Shown here piece after piece: positions 8,994-17,524 of a DNA stretch of 64,000 nt. Made by a program: the position numbers and the translations under genes. The notes below the pieces were generated by a model. It was not told where the DNA came from and did not search any database. It was given only the letters and a program-made list of their open reading frames with translations. Numbering within the stretch: the stretch's first letter is position 1; each line of letters opens with the position of its first letter. The stretch is from Paenibacillus timonensis (GTDB taxonomy: Bacteria; Bacillota; Bacilli; Paenibacillales; Paenibacillaceae), in assembly GCF_022427145.1 (NCBI RefSeq), contig NZ_JAKSXN010000009.1:37579-101578 (forward strand). Direction: 5' to 3'.

Positions 8994-9749
8994 ATGGATG
9001 CCGAAGTGAAGCAAATCTCGAGAGAGTTTTTGGACGACACGGAAGTGAAACGGTTGATCGCCCTGAGTCAATCCGGGGACAACGCTGCCAGAGACCGGCT
9101 GGTGAACTGCAACATTCGGCTTGTCTGGTCCGTCGTGCAGCGGTTTATGAATCGGGGATACGAACCCGAGGATTTGTTTCAAATCGGCTGTATCGGCCTG
9201 CTCAAGTCGGTGGATAAGTTTGATCTCAGCTATGATGTGAAGTTTTCTACGTATGCGGTGCCGATGATCATCGGGGAAATCCAGCGTTTCCTGCGCGACG
9301 ACGGGACGCTAAAGGTCAGCCGTTCATTGAAAGAAATGGCGAACAAAGTTCGCAAGAAGAAGGACGAATTGTCCAAGCTGCTGGGCCGGCTTCCGACGGT
9401 CAAGGAAGTCGCCGAGGAGCTGGGGGTTACGCCCGAGGACGTCGTGTTTGCCCAGGAAGCCAACAAGCCGCCGGCGTCCATTCACGAAACCGTGTTTGAG
9501 AATGACGGTGACCCGATCACGCTGATGGATCAAATCGCCGATGAATCCCAGGAGCGTTGGTTCGACAAGCTGGCGCTGCACGAAGCGATCGACGGATTAA
9601 CCGACCGGGAGCGCTTGATCGTCTACTTGAGGTACTACCGCGACCAGACCCAATCGGAAGTGGCGACCCGGCTCGGAATTTCCCAGGTTCAGGTATCCCG
9701 GCTGGAGAAGAAAATATTGCAGAGCATTCGCGACCAGATCGCGCAATGA
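8994..9749 (+). CDS. sigF: RNA polymerase sigma-F factor
   Basis: The first forespore-specific sigma factor. The 251-residue protein has region 2 (RLVNCNIRLVWSVVQRF, EPEDLFQIG, YAVPMIIGEI), region 3 (RSLKEMANKVRKKKDE, LPTVKEVAEELGV) and the region 4 helix-turn-helix (SEVATRLGISQVQVSRLEKKIL). It sits 11 bases after spoIIAB in one operon and is closed by a strong terminator. In B. subtilis the next gene is spoVAA; here about 24 kb of metabolic genes intervene. Confidence 0.96.
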   Translation: MDAEVKQISREFLDDTEVKRLIALSQSGDNAARDRLVNCNIRLVWSVVQRFMNRGYEPEDLFQIGCIGLLKSVDKFDLSYDVKFSTYAVPMIIGEIQRFLRDDGTLKVSRSLKEMANKVRKKKDELSKLLGRLPTVKEVAEELGVTPEDVVFAQEANKPPASIHETVFENDGDPITLMDQIADESQERWFDKLALHEAIDGLTDRERLIVYLRYYRDQTQSEVATRLGISQVQVSRLEKKILQSIRDQIAQ

Positions 9750-9762
9750 CCTGGCATGCATC

Positions 9763-9817
9763 CCCCCTTCGGGCGACGCCGGCCTCCATACGGACGCTGG
9801 ACCCGAAGGGGGTTTTT
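9763..9817 (+). terminator. Terminator of the spoIIA operon
   Basis: Perfect 11-bp arms CCCCCTTCGGG (9763-9773) and CCCGAAGGGGG (9802-9812), with a 28-base loop, run into TTTTT. Confidence 0.88.
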
Positions 9818-9882
9818 GTCGCAGTCGGACCTTGCTCCTTCATGTATCGCGCACAAATTTCGGCGTCGTTTTTCGGCGGCGC

Positions 9883-9934
9883 AACCAACAACTTGCTCGG
9901 CCCGTTCCAACCAACCCGTATCGCCAGCTATAAT
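9883..9934 (+). promoter_or_regulatory. Putative promoter of the FAD oxidoreductase, with AACCAAC repeats
   Basis: A TATAAT lies at 9929-9934 with only a weak -35 (TTCCAA, 9905-9910, spacer 18). Upstream and overlapping the -35 region, AACCAAC occurs twice (9883-9889 and 9909-9915). Its complement contains TTGGTT, the core of the B. subtilis PucR box. A weak -35 covered by repeats would suit an activated promoter, but regulation by PucR is only a suggestion. Confidence 0.38.
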
Positions 9935-9977
9935 TGCTACTAAAATGAACGCTACGGGTATGGAAGGCGGGAGAGCC

Positions 9978-11417
9978 ATGGGTCTGGATGCTTTAGACAA
10001 ACGGGTAAAACGGGACCTTGCTTGCCTGAATTATGGGGCGGCAAGTTGGGTGACGCCCCGAACGTCCGCGGAGGGGCACGTCTACGATGTTGTGATCGTG
10101 GGAGGCGGGCAAAGCGGACTGGGTGCCGCCTTCGGATTGATGCGCGAGCGGATCTCCAACCTTCTCGTGATCGACGAAAATCCGGAGGGACGGGAAGGTC
10201 CGTGGGATACGTACGCCCGGATGGTCACGCTGCGGACTCCGAAATGGCTGACTTCCATCGATTTAGGCGTTCCTTCCTTGACCTTCCGCGCCTGGTGGGA
10301 AGCGTTGCACGGCGAAGCCGGCTGGGAGGCGCTGGACAAAATTCCGCGCGGCGCGTGGATGGACTATTTGCGCTGGTACCGCAAGGTGCTGAAGCTGCCG
10401 GTCGTGAACGAAACAAAGCTGACGTTGATCGAGCCGGCGGAGGGTGGCCTGTACCGGCTGCATCTGGACGGCCCCGGCGCCCCGGCGGCAAACCTGCTAA
10501 CCCGCAAGGTGGTACTGGCAACCGGGATTCAGGGCGGCGGTCAGTGGCATGTTCCGCCGATGATCGAGCAACGCCTGCCGCGAGGCTTATACGCCCATAC
10601 TTCGGAGGCGGTGGATTTCGCCGCCTTGAAGGGGAAGAGGCTGGCCATCCTCGGCGGGGGCGCGTCCGCCTTTGACAACGCTAACCATGCATTATCCGAA
10701 GGTGCGGCGGAAGCGCATGTATTCGTCCGGCGCGACAAGCTGCCCAGCGTCAATCCGATCCGCCAAATGGAGGGCTCGGGGATGATCGAGCGGTTCCATA
10801 CGCTAACCGATGCGGAGAAGTACCGCGTCATCTCGCATTTCTTCCAAACGAACCAGCCGCCGACGGCCGATATGTTCGAGCGCGCGGCGGCATGGCCAGG
10901 GTTCGTTCTGCACCTCGGTGCGCCTTGGTTGGACGTCGAGGCGTCCGAAAGAGGGATTACCGTGACAACGCCGCATGGCCGAGAGGTGTTCGATTTCCTC
11001 ATCGTCAGCACCGGCCTCATCAGCGATCCGGGGCTGCGGCCGGAGCTGCGGATGGTGGAACGCCATATCAAGCGCTGGGGCGAGGTTTACGCTCCGCCGG
11101 CCGGGGAGGGGAATACCTTGCTTGACCTGCATCCCTATCTAAGCCCGGGGTTCGCGATGCTTCCGCGGAACGAGGAAGGAGAAGCAGCCCTGCATGGGCT
11201 GTTCGTGTTTAATTATTCGGCGCTAGCGTCGTGCGGTTTATCCGCTTCGGCGATATCGGGAACCCGCAACGCCATCCCCAAGCTGGTGGCCGGCATCGCG
11301 GATCAACTGTTCACCGATGACAAGCCGGCGATTCTGGATGCTTATTTTCGCTACGACATGCCGGAGTTTACCGCGACCTGGCGCCCGGCGGAAAAAGCGG
11401 AAGCAAAATCCAAATAG
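9978..11417 (+). CDS. FAD/NAD(P)-binding flavoprotein monooxygenase, candidate urate hydroxylase
   Basis: This 479-residue flavoprotein has two Rossmann motifs: VVIVGGGQSGLGA (FAD, residues 39-51) and LAILGGGASAFDNA (NAD(P), residues 222-235). The arrangement resembles two-dinucleotide-binding flavin monooxygenases (SidA/BVMO-like). The segments GPWDTYARMVTLRTPKWL and ALDKIPRGAWMDYLRWY mark a distinct subgroup that I cannot name with certainty. The ATG at 9978 has GGCGGGAG upstream; in-frame ATGs at 9945 and 9960 are alternatives. It opens the purine-catabolism block, which lacks a uricase, so an HpyO-like role (FAD-dependent urate hydroxylase) is an attractive inference. A different oxidised substrate is possible. 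Confidence 0.6.
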   Translation: MGLDALDKRVKRDLACLNYGAASWVTPRTSAEGHVYDVVIVGGGQSGLGAAFGLMRERISNLLVIDENPEGREGPWDTYARMVTLRTPKWLTSIDLGVPSLTFRAWWEALHGEAGWEALDKIPRGAWMDYLRWYRKVLKLPVVNETKLTLIEPAEGGLYRLHLDGPGAPAANLLTRKVVLATGIQGGGQWHVPPMIEQRLPRGLYAHTSEAVDFAALKGKRLAILGGGASAFDNANHALSEGAAEAHVFVRRDKLPSVNPIRQMEGSGMIERFHTLTDAEKYRVISHFFQTNQPPTADMFERAAAWPGFVLHLGAPWLDVEASERGITVTTPHGREVFDFLIVSTGLISDPGLRPELRMVERHIKRWGEVYAPPAGEGNTLLDLHPYLSPGFAMLPRNEEGEAALHGLFVFNYSALASCGLSASAISGTRNAIPKLVAGIADQLFTDDKPAILDAYFRYDMPEFTATWRPAEKAEAKSK

Positions 11418-11432
11418 CCTAGGTCAAAACGT

Positions 11433-11463
11433 AAGGCCGCGGGGGGTGACTCCCTGCGGCCTT
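11433..11463 (+). terminator. Convergent terminator hairpin
   Basis: AAGGCCGC and GCGGCCTT arms (11433-11440, 11456-11463) lie between two convergent genes. The T-tract is poor on the plus strand; on the minus strand the stem is followed by ACGTTTT. It probably serves both directions. Confidence 0.55.
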
Positions 11464-11480
11464 ATCTATCGTGATCGGGC

Positions 11481-12023
11481 TTAGACGTAATGCTGGAGCA
11501 CCACGCCGCCGTAGATGAATGCCGCCACAATGATGAGGGCGGGGTGGATTTTGCGGCGTTCCATCGCCCAAAACGCGATGGCCGCGATCGCCATCGTTTG
11601 CCAAATGCCGATGGCGGTGAGAGGCTCTTTGGCCACCTGCCAGGTTAACGTGACCATCATGATCGCGATGACCGGCTGAACCAACAAGGTCATACCTTTG
11701 ACGACGTTGGACTGCCGGTATTTGGCGAGCAAGCGGAGCAGCAGAATGAGGCCGGCCGCCGAGGGCAGCACGGTGGCCAGCAACGCCAGCCCAAGTCCAC
11801 CCCAGCCTCCCACCTCAAAGCCGACGTAAGCGGCGATTTTGGTGGCGATGGGTCCCGGCAAAGCGTTGCCCAACGCAAGCATGTTGGAGAATTCCGCGTC
11901 CGATAGCCAGTGATAATGGGGAACAATCTCCTCGTACATTAACGGGATGGAGGAAGGTCCTCCGCCGTAGCCGAGCAGATTGGCAATCAGGAAGCCGAGC
12001 AGCAATTCCAACCAATCCATCAC
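11481..12023 (-). CDS. Chromate transporter family protein, short-chain CHR (second of pair)
   Basis: A 180-residue single-CHR-domain membrane protein with the family hallmarks GYGGGPSSIPLMYEEIV, the LSDAEF segment and GNALPGPIATKIAAYVG near the N-terminus, followed by about five hydrophobic helices. Short CHR proteins work as heterodimeric pairs, and the partner lies directly upstream: the two genes overlap by four bases (GTGA), so they are translationally coupled. The ribosome binding site is AAGGAGGAGG. Characterised ChrA proteins export chromate or take up sulfate-like anions; the natural substrate here is unknown. Confidence 0.85.
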   Translation of the reverse strand: MMDWLELLLGFLIANLLGYGGGPSSIPLMYEEIVPHYHWLSDAEFSNMLALGNALPGPIATKIAAYVGFEVGGWGGLGLALLATVLPSAAGLILLLRLLAKYRQSNVVKGMTLLVQPVIAIMMVTLTWQVAKEPLTAIGIWQTMAIAAIAFWAMERRKIHPALIIVAAFIYGGVVLQHYV

Positions 12024-12631
12024 GGTTGGCCTCCTCCTTCCTGATGCTTCCGTTCTCCTTTGCGCTTCCTACGCAGACGTGCCACCGCCCGATAATGTAC
12101 GGCTCCATAGGCGAGGAACAGCACGATCACCAGTGCCGGATGAACCTTGAAAACCTCCAGCAGCAGCAGGGCCAGCAGCATGAACAAGATGCCGGCGGTG
12201 ACGCCTAGGCCCTTGATCCCTTTTTTCGCGAACTCATAAGCCATGACCCCCAGCATGACGGCGATTACGGGCGATACGGCAGCGATCATCCCTTTGACGA
12301 CGCGGGAACCGGCCAGAAAGTTAACGGCCGATAACAGCAGGAGCATCGCCAGAACGCTGGGGAAGATGTGCATGACGACGGCGTAAGCCGCTCCCCAGGC
12401 GCCTCTTCGTTTATAGCCCAGGTAAGCGGCCATCTTTGTGGCAATGGGGCCGGGCAAGGCGTTGGCTAACGCAAGGATTTCGCCGAACTCTTCGTCGCTG
12501 AGCCACTGATATCGTTTGACGGCATCGTGCCGGATCAAGGGAATGACGGAAGGTCCGCCACCGTAACCTAACACCCCGGTTCTGGCCATGGACACGCCGA
12601 GGTCCAGATAATCTCTATGACGCGGTTTCAC
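12020..12631 (-). CDS. Chromate transporter family protein, short-chain CHR (first of pair)
   Basis: A 203-residue CHR-domain protein with GYGGGPSVIPLI, LSDEEFGEIL and ANALPGPIATKMAAYLG followed by several membrane helices and a basic C-terminal tail (LRRKRKGERKHQ). GTG start after AAAGGAGGGG. It is the upstream partner of the neighbouring short CHR gene. The pair is transcribed divergently from the GGT-like gene, within the purine-catabolism block. Whether it moves chromate, or an organic or inorganic anion linked to the block, cannot be told from sequence. Confidence 0.85.
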   Translation of the reverse strand: MKPRHRDYLDLGVSMARTGVLGYGGGPSVIPLIRHDAVKRYQWLSDEEFGEILALANALPGPIATKMAAYLGYKRRGAWGAAYAVVMHIFPSVLAMLLLLSAVNFLAGSRVVKGMIAAVSPVIAVMLGVMAYEFAKKGIKGLGVTAGILFMLLALLLLEVFKVHPALVIVLFLAYGAVHYRAVARLRRKRKGERKHQEGGGQP

Positions 12632-12763
12632 GTGGTCCCCTCCTTTGGAATTAAGTTACCCGATTTAGCCCGTTCCTAAAATTACCACACAACCTCATTA
12701 TAGTGGGAAATGGATGCCAAGCGGCGTAAAATTGTGCAGCGCACACAAATGTCGTTCACGGCG

Positions 12764-12785
12764 CGCCGAGGATCGACCCTCGGCG
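12764..12785. other. Intergenic hairpin upstream of the GGT-like gene
   Basis: A perfect 8-bp stem CGCCGAGG / CCTCGGCG with a six-base loop, directly preceding the TTGACT -35 of the putative promoter. There is no T-tract, so it is unlikely to be a terminator. It could be an operator dyad or a chance structure. Confidence 0.4.
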
Positions 12786-12814
12786 TTGACTTGCCGTCGC
12801 GCGTGGGGTTAAAT
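12786..12814 (+). promoter_or_regulatory. Putative SigA promoter of the GGT-like gene
   Basis: TTGACT (12786-12791), 17 bp, TTAAAT (12809-12814), placed 28 bp before the start codon. Confidence 0.5.
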
Positions 12815-12842
12815 GGCAGTAATTCAGGGGAGGGGGCCGCAT

Positions 12843-14420
12843 ATGAGCAAACAGCCGATCATCGGCACGCAATCGATGGTGGTCAGCCCGCATCATCTGG
12901 CTTCAGCGGCGGGAGCCCGCATCCTGGAACGGGGCGGGAATGCCTTTGATGCCGCGATCGCCGTCAGCGCGGCTCTGGCCGTGGTCTATCCGCACATGAC
13001 GGGGCTTGGGGGCGATGCGTTTTGGCTTTGCTACAGCGCCGAGGAGGGACGAGTCCGGGCTTATAACGGCAGCGGTCGTTCGGGAAGGGGCGTTAGCCTT
13101 GAGCAATATTCGGGCGAATCGGAGATTCCGCGCCGAGGTGCGCGGGCGTCGATTACGGTACCCGGCATGGCGGACAGCTGGGAGGCGGTACAAAGCCGCT
13201 ATGGGCGCTTATCGCTCGCGGAAGCGCTGGAGAGCGCCATCGGCTACGCGGCCGAGGGATTCCCGATGTCGCCGGACCAGTACCGCAACACCCTACGGGC
13301 CGGTTCCGCCCTTTCCGGCGAAGCGGCTTCCATCTATCTTCCGGGCGGAAGTCCGCTGCAGCCCGGCGAGCGGTTCGTCCAGCCGGAGTTGGCCCGTTCG
13401 CTGTCGCTTTTGGCGGAAGGCGGCCGAGACGCTTTATATTGCGGGGAGATTGCCGAGAGGATCTGCCGCGGGTTGGCGGCGTCAGGGGGGTACTTGCGCC
13501 CTGAGGACTTCGCGGAACATCGCGGCTTGTGGTGCGAACCCGTATCGACGACCTATCACGGATTCACGATCTACCAGGCGCCGCCCAACTCGCAGGGCTT
13601 TGCCGCGTTGATGACGCTGAACATCCTGGATCATTTCGATTTCGGTAATATCGCTCACGGCTCCTATGCGTATTACCATTTGTTGGCCGAAGCGATTAAG
13701 GCCAGCTTCCGGGACCGCGACGCGGTGCTTACCGATCCGGAGTTTGCGGAGATCCCCTTGGAAGTTCTATTGGACAAATCATATGCGGCCCGCTTGGCCG
13801 CCTCCATCTCTTTTGATAAAGCAGCGGCTTCGACCAGCCAGCCGGTGGGCCGGGATACGGCATATGCGGCCGTGGTTGACGACGAAGGCAATGCCGTTTC
13901 ATTTATCCAAAGCCTCTATTTCGAGTTCGGCGCCGGGATTGCCCCGGGCGGAACCGGTATCCTGCTGCAAAACCGAGGATCGTTCTTTTCGCTCGACCCG
14001 GCAGCCGTCAACCGGCTGGCTCCCCGCAAGCGCACGTTCCATACGCTGATGCCGGCTCTTGCCGCGCGAAACGGAAAACCCGCGATCTTGTACGGTACAC
14101 AAGGCGGGGAAGGCCAGCCGCAAACGCAAACGCTGCTGCTGACCCGCTTGCTGCATTACGGAATGAATCCACAGGAGGCGATTGACCAGCCTCGGTTTGT
14201 ATGGGGGCGAACCTGGGGCGAACCCACAGAAGCGCTGACGGTGGAAGGAAGGGTGGATCAGGAGGTGCTGGCTGCGCTCGCCGCGGCCGGCCATCAAGTG
14301 CGGAAGGTCGCGGATTATGACGGACTGGCCGGCCATGCCCATGTCATCGCGATCGATGAGCGCGGGGGATTCTATGGCGGAACCGACCCGCGCTGCGACG
14401 GGGCAGCGATCGGCCGATAG
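12843..14420 (+). CDS. Gamma-glutamyltransferase-family Ntn hydrolase, HpxW-like (candidate oxamate amidohydrolase)
   Basis: A 525-residue autoprocessing Ntn hydrolase of the GGT superfamily. The conserved N-terminal ERGGNAFDAAIA and GLGGDAF segments are present. The predicted self-cleavage site and nucleophile is T339 in GRDTAYAAVVD, followed by FIQSLYFEFGAG, GTGILLQNRG and FHTLMPALA. That C-terminal pattern (IQS...FEFG, QNRG.FSLDP) resembles the HpxW subgroup, which hydrolyses oxamate in Klebsiella, more than true gamma-glutamyl transpeptidases. No signal peptide is visible, which argues for a cytoplasmic enzyme. Adjacent to an amidase and inside a purine-catabolism block. The specific substrate is inferred. 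Confidence 0.7.
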   Translation: MSKQPIIGTQSMVVSPHHLASAAGARILERGGNAFDAAIAVSAALAVVYPHMTGLGGDAFWLCYSAEEGRVRAYNGSGRSGRGVSLEQYSGESEIPRRGARASITVPGMADSWEAVQSRYGRLSLAEALESAIGYAAEGFPMSPDQYRNTLRAGSALSGEAASIYLPGGSPLQPGERFVQPELARSLSLLAEGGRDALYCGEIAERICRGLAASGGYLRPEDFAEHRGLWCEPVSTTYHGFTIYQAPPNSQGFAALMTLNILDHFDFGNIAHGSYAYYHLLAEAIKASFRDRDAVLTDPEFAEIPLEVLLDKSYAARLAASISFDKAAASTSQPVGRDTAYAAVVDDEGNAVSFIQSLYFEFGAGIAPGGTGILLQNRGSFFSLDPAAVNRLAPRKRTFHTLMPALAARNGKPAILYGTQGGEGQPQTQTLLLTRLLHYGMNPQEAIDQPRFVWGRTWGEPTEALTVEGRVDQEVLAALAAAGHQVRKVADYDGLAGHAHVIAIDERGGFYGGTDPRCDGAAIGR

Positions 14421-14482
14421 CGGGGTTGGGTTGCCCTGGAGGATAACGGAAGGACAGGAGAACGCTTTAGGAGGTATAACGG

Positions 14483-15715
14483 ATGGGTCATAACAACGAA
14501 TTCGGGGCGTATATGGATCCGGCGCTGGTGGAGCGCCCGACGGGCAGCGGAATACTGAACGGGACAACATTCGCCGTGAAGGACGTGATCGCCATACGCG
14601 GGCATGTATCGTCGGCGGGCAATCCCGATTGGCTTCGGAGCCACAAGCCGGCCGATGGACACGCGGAAGCGGTGCGCCGGCTGCTGGCAACGGGAGCGGA
14701 GCTTCGCGGAGTAACGCATACGGACGAACTGATGTACAGCCTCGGCGGCGAAAACATCCACTACGGCACTCCGATCAACCCGCGCGGCCGAGGAAGGATT
14801 CCCGGCGGTTCGTCCAGCGGCTCGGCGGTTGCGGTTGCGTCATACCGCGCGGATTTCGCCCTGGGTACCGATACGGGCGGTTCGGTCCGCGTGCCGGCGT
14901 CGTATTGCGGTATCTACGGCCTCCGCCCAAGCCATGGAGCGATCGATATGCGAGGGGTGATCCCGCTGGCGCCGCGCTTCGATACGGTCGGCTGGATGGC
15001 GCGTTCGCCCGAGTTGCTGCTGCGCGTCGGGGAGGTGCTGCTTGCCTCCGGTGATCCGGCCGATACACCCGCCATGGCGGCCAAAGCAGAGGATGCCGGC
15101 CGGAGCGTCCGCAAGTTGTTTTTGGCTAAGGAGGCATGGGCATTGACCGATCCATCCTGCGGCGATTGTTGGTCCGGGCCGCTTCGTTACCTTCAAGCGG
15201 GGGCTGCCGCTGCAGAAGAGGTTATGATAGCGGCAGAAGGGCTGGATGCCTGGAAGGAGGCATTCCGCGTGCTGCAGGCCAGCCAAATATGGGCCACGCA
15301 CGGGGCCTGGATCCGCAGCGCCAATCCAACGTTCGGCCCTGACATCGCCGCCAGGTTCGCCTTGGCGGAGCAAATCGCGGGCCAAGACCACTCTAACGCA
15401 GAAGCGCTGCAACACTCGATCGTACGGCGCCTCTGCGATCTGCTGGGCGATGACGGCATCTTGGTCATCCCAACCGTGCCCGGGGTCGCTCCGCCTGCCG
15501 GCGGGAAAGCGGAGGAGCTGGAGCGCAACCGAAGCGGAGCCCTATCCTTGTGTTGCATCGCCGGACTTGCCGGTCTTCCGCAGGCGACGCTGCCTGTGGA
15601 GGGGCCGAAGGGACTACCGCTTGGCCTATCCGTAATCGGCGGTCCGGGGCAGGATTTGCGGTTGCTCGCTTGGATCGGCCAGATATGGAAACCGTCCGTA
15701 CAACTTCATTCATGA
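14483..15715 (+). CDS. Amidase-signature family amidohydrolase
   Basis: A 410-residue amidase-signature enzyme with the Ser-cisSer-Lys triad visible: K33 (FAVKDV), the serine-rich loop GGSSSGSAVA (108-117) and the nucleophile S134 (GTDTGGSVRVPAS). It starts 62 bases after the GGT-like gene with a good site (TTAGGAGG). HpxWXYZ clusters of enterobacteria likewise pair a GGT-like enzyme with an AtzE-type amidase for late allantoin and oxalurate nitrogen release, so hydrolysis of a carbamoylated or oxalyl amide is a reasonable inference. The protein is shorter than AtzE and the small partner proteins HpxX/HpxZ are absent. Confidence 0.8.
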   Translation: MGHNNEFGAYMDPALVERPTGSGILNGTTFAVKDVIAIRGHVSSAGNPDWLRSHKPADGHAEAVRRLLATGAELRGVTHTDELMYSLGGENIHYGTPINPRGRGRIPGGSSSGSAVAVASYRADFALGTDTGGSVRVPASYCGIYGLRPSHGAIDMRGVIPLAPRFDTVGWMARSPELLLRVGEVLLASGDPADTPAMAAKAEDAGRSVRKLFLAKEAWALTDPSCGDCWSGPLRYLQAGAAAAEEVMIAAEGLDAWKEAFRVLQASQIWATHGAWIRSANPTFGPDIAARFALAEQIAGQDHSNAEALQHSIVRRLCDLLGDDGILVIPTVPGVAPPAGGKAEELERNRSGALSLCCIAGLAGLPQATLPVEGPKGLPLGLSVIGGPGQDLRLLAWIGQIWKPSVQLHS

Positions 15716-15725
15716 ACGTTAATTC

Positions 15726-15758
15726 AGCCGCCTGAGGGTTATCCACGGGCGGCTTTTT
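15726..15758 (+). terminator. Terminator after the amidase gene
   Basis: AGCCGCC (15726-15732) pairs with GGCGGCT (15748-15754), followed by TTTTT. Confidence 0.85.
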
Positions 15759-15844
15759 AATGTTCATGGAAGGTGCAGGACATCACTCGGAGTAATATAT
15801 GTAATATAACTTGACATGGAATAGCCTAAATTTGTTTTTTATCC

Positions 15845-15873
15845 TTTTCAAAACAAGATAATCTCATTATAAT
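15845..15873 (+). promoter_or_regulatory. SigA promoter of the pucR operon
   Basis: TTTTCA (15845-15850), 17 bp, TATAAT (15868-15873). The -10 is followed by an AT-rich stretch with ACATAAC repeated in tandem (near 15877-15888), which could be a regulator site. The surrounding 15760-15937 is AT-rich and gene-free. A TTGACA near 15811 has no matching -10. Confidence 0.65.
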
Positions 15874-15937
15874 GTTACATAACATAACACAAGGATAGGT
15901 TTTTCCTAAATAATTGGACGCTAGGGGAGGGGTCGGA

Positions 15938-17524
15938 ATGCATCTGACGGTAGAAGAGGCGTTGTCGGTATACCCATTATCGGAAGCCAGGTTGATTGCC
16001 GGCTCCAAAGGATCGAAACGGATCGTCAAATCGATCAACGTGATGGATGCGCCGGATATTTCGGATTGGATCAAAGAGGGCGAAATGCTGCTGACGACGG
16101 CTTATTTGATCAAGGATGAGCCGGAGCAGGCGTCTTCCCTGCTCCATAGGCTGAACCGCCGGGGCTCGTCGGGGCTGGGGATCAAGCTGGGGCGGTTTTG
16201 GGACGCGGTGCCTGAGCGGCTCATTACCGAGGCGGATGAACTGGGCTTTCCGCTGATCGAGCTCCCGTTCCAGTTCACCTTCTCCGATCAAATGAACGGT
16301 TTGTTCCGGGCGGAGCTCTCGCGCAGCACGGGAGCGCTGCAAAACGTGCTGGAGAAGCAGCGGCAGCTGATGAGCCTCGCGTTGCAACCGGTGCGAAGCC
16401 GTGCGCTGCTCGAAGCCGTGTCCGACTGCATCGGGCGTCCGTTGGCCGTGATCGGTCGGCGGGGCGAAATGCTGTTCAACAACTCCGCCGTGGCGGAGGG
16501 AGAGCTGTTGGCCGGCTGGCCCTGGACCGCGAAACGCCGTAAAGTCCGGATCGGCGATGCTTCCGCATACCGCCTTCCTCTGATGCAAGGGGAGGAAACG
16601 GTCGGATTTCTCGTATTCTGTCCGATCGATCCGTTGGTGCTGCCGGTTGAGGAAAGCTTGTTCGTGCAGGGGGCGGAGCTCGTTGCGCACCATTTGCGGA
16701 CGGGGAGCGGGGAGGATTTCGAGCAGGAGCTGCACCGGGATTTCGCCCGTCTGTTCCGGCGGTGCTTAAAGGGAGACTTCTCAGCCACGGAGCTCACCAA
16801 GGCGGCGGAAACCGTTAGCCCCGGCCTTTTTCAAGCGCCTTTTCATCTCGTGCTCACCGACGTCCCCGATGCCGGCGAGCACAGGTCTCATGAATTGATA
16901 CGGATGAAAGAGGCGTATGGGCGGCATCCCGAGCTGACCAAACTGAACTCTTTTCATCTGATGGTTGATGAAGGGCTGCTGTCGTTATATTCCGGAGTCC
17001 GGATGGCGCCGGAGAGGTTATGCGGTCATATCGAGCATTGCCTGGGATTGGGGGGAAGCCGGGAAGCAGGAGACCCCATTGCGGTGCTGGGAGGCCGAAA
17101 GAGCAAGCCGGAAGATCTTCGCGAAGCTTATCTGGAAACGAAGGAATCTATGCGGCTGAAGCCGTATTGGCCTCCCGGGCGGCAGGCGGCTTATTTCCGG
17201 GACTTGGAGCTGGCCATGGTGCTGCGGCATGTGCCTGCCGAGCTGATGCGGAAATACAGCAGCCGCACGCTTTCCGGATTATTGTGCCGGGAACCGGAGT
17301 ACGTCCGGGAAATGCTGGCCACGTTGGAAGCTTACCTGGACAATGACGGCCACATCAATGATACGGCGAAAAAATTGTTCATTCACCGCAACACGGCCAC
17401 GTATCGGATGGAGAAGCTGAGCGAGCTGCTGGATGTGGATTTCAAGAAAACCGACGATTTGCTGAGGCTGCGTCTGGCTTTCCTGTTCCGCCACATGCTG
17501 GAGCAAGGGGAAGAAGTGTCATGA
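15938..17524 (+). CDS. pucR: PucR-family purine catabolism regulator
   Basis: A 528-residue transcription regulator close in length to B. subtilis PucR (531 aa). It has an N-terminal PucR sensor domain (residues about 5-125, LTVEEALSVYPLSEARLIAG, EMLLTTAY), a central CdaR GGDEF-like region and a C-terminal HTH_30 (NDTAKKLFIHRNTATYRMEKL). In B. subtilis PucR activates the puc genes when nitrogen is limiting, with allantoin-type inducers. Here it is the first gene of a run pucR-xdhC-mobA, and its stop overlaps the xdhC start (ATGA). The ATG at 15938 follows GGGGAGGGG. Confidence 0.88.
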   Translation: MHLTVEEALSVYPLSEARLIAGSKGSKRIVKSINVMDAPDISDWIKEGEMLLTTAYLIKDEPEQASSLLHRLNRRGSSGLGIKLGRFWDAVPERLITEADELGFPLIELPFQFTFSDQMNGLFRAELSRSTGALQNVLEKQRQLMSLALQPVRSRALLEAVSDCIGRPLAVIGRRGEMLFNNSAVAEGELLAGWPWTAKRRKVRIGDASAYRLPLMQGEETVGFLVFCPIDPLVLPVEESLFVQGAELVAHHLRTGSGEDFEQELHRDFARLFRRCLKGDFSATELTKAAETVSPGLFQAPFHLVLTDVPDAGEHRSHELIRMKEAYGRHPELTKLNSFHLMVDEGLLSLYSGVRMAPERLCGHIEHCLGLGGSREAGDPIAVLGGRKSKPEDLREAYLETKESMRLKPYWPPGRQAAYFRDLELAMVLRHVPAELMRKYSSRTLSGLLCREPEYVREMLATLEAYLDNDGHINDTAKKLFIHRNTATYRMEKLSELLDVDFKKTDDLLRLRLAFLFRHMLEQGEEVS

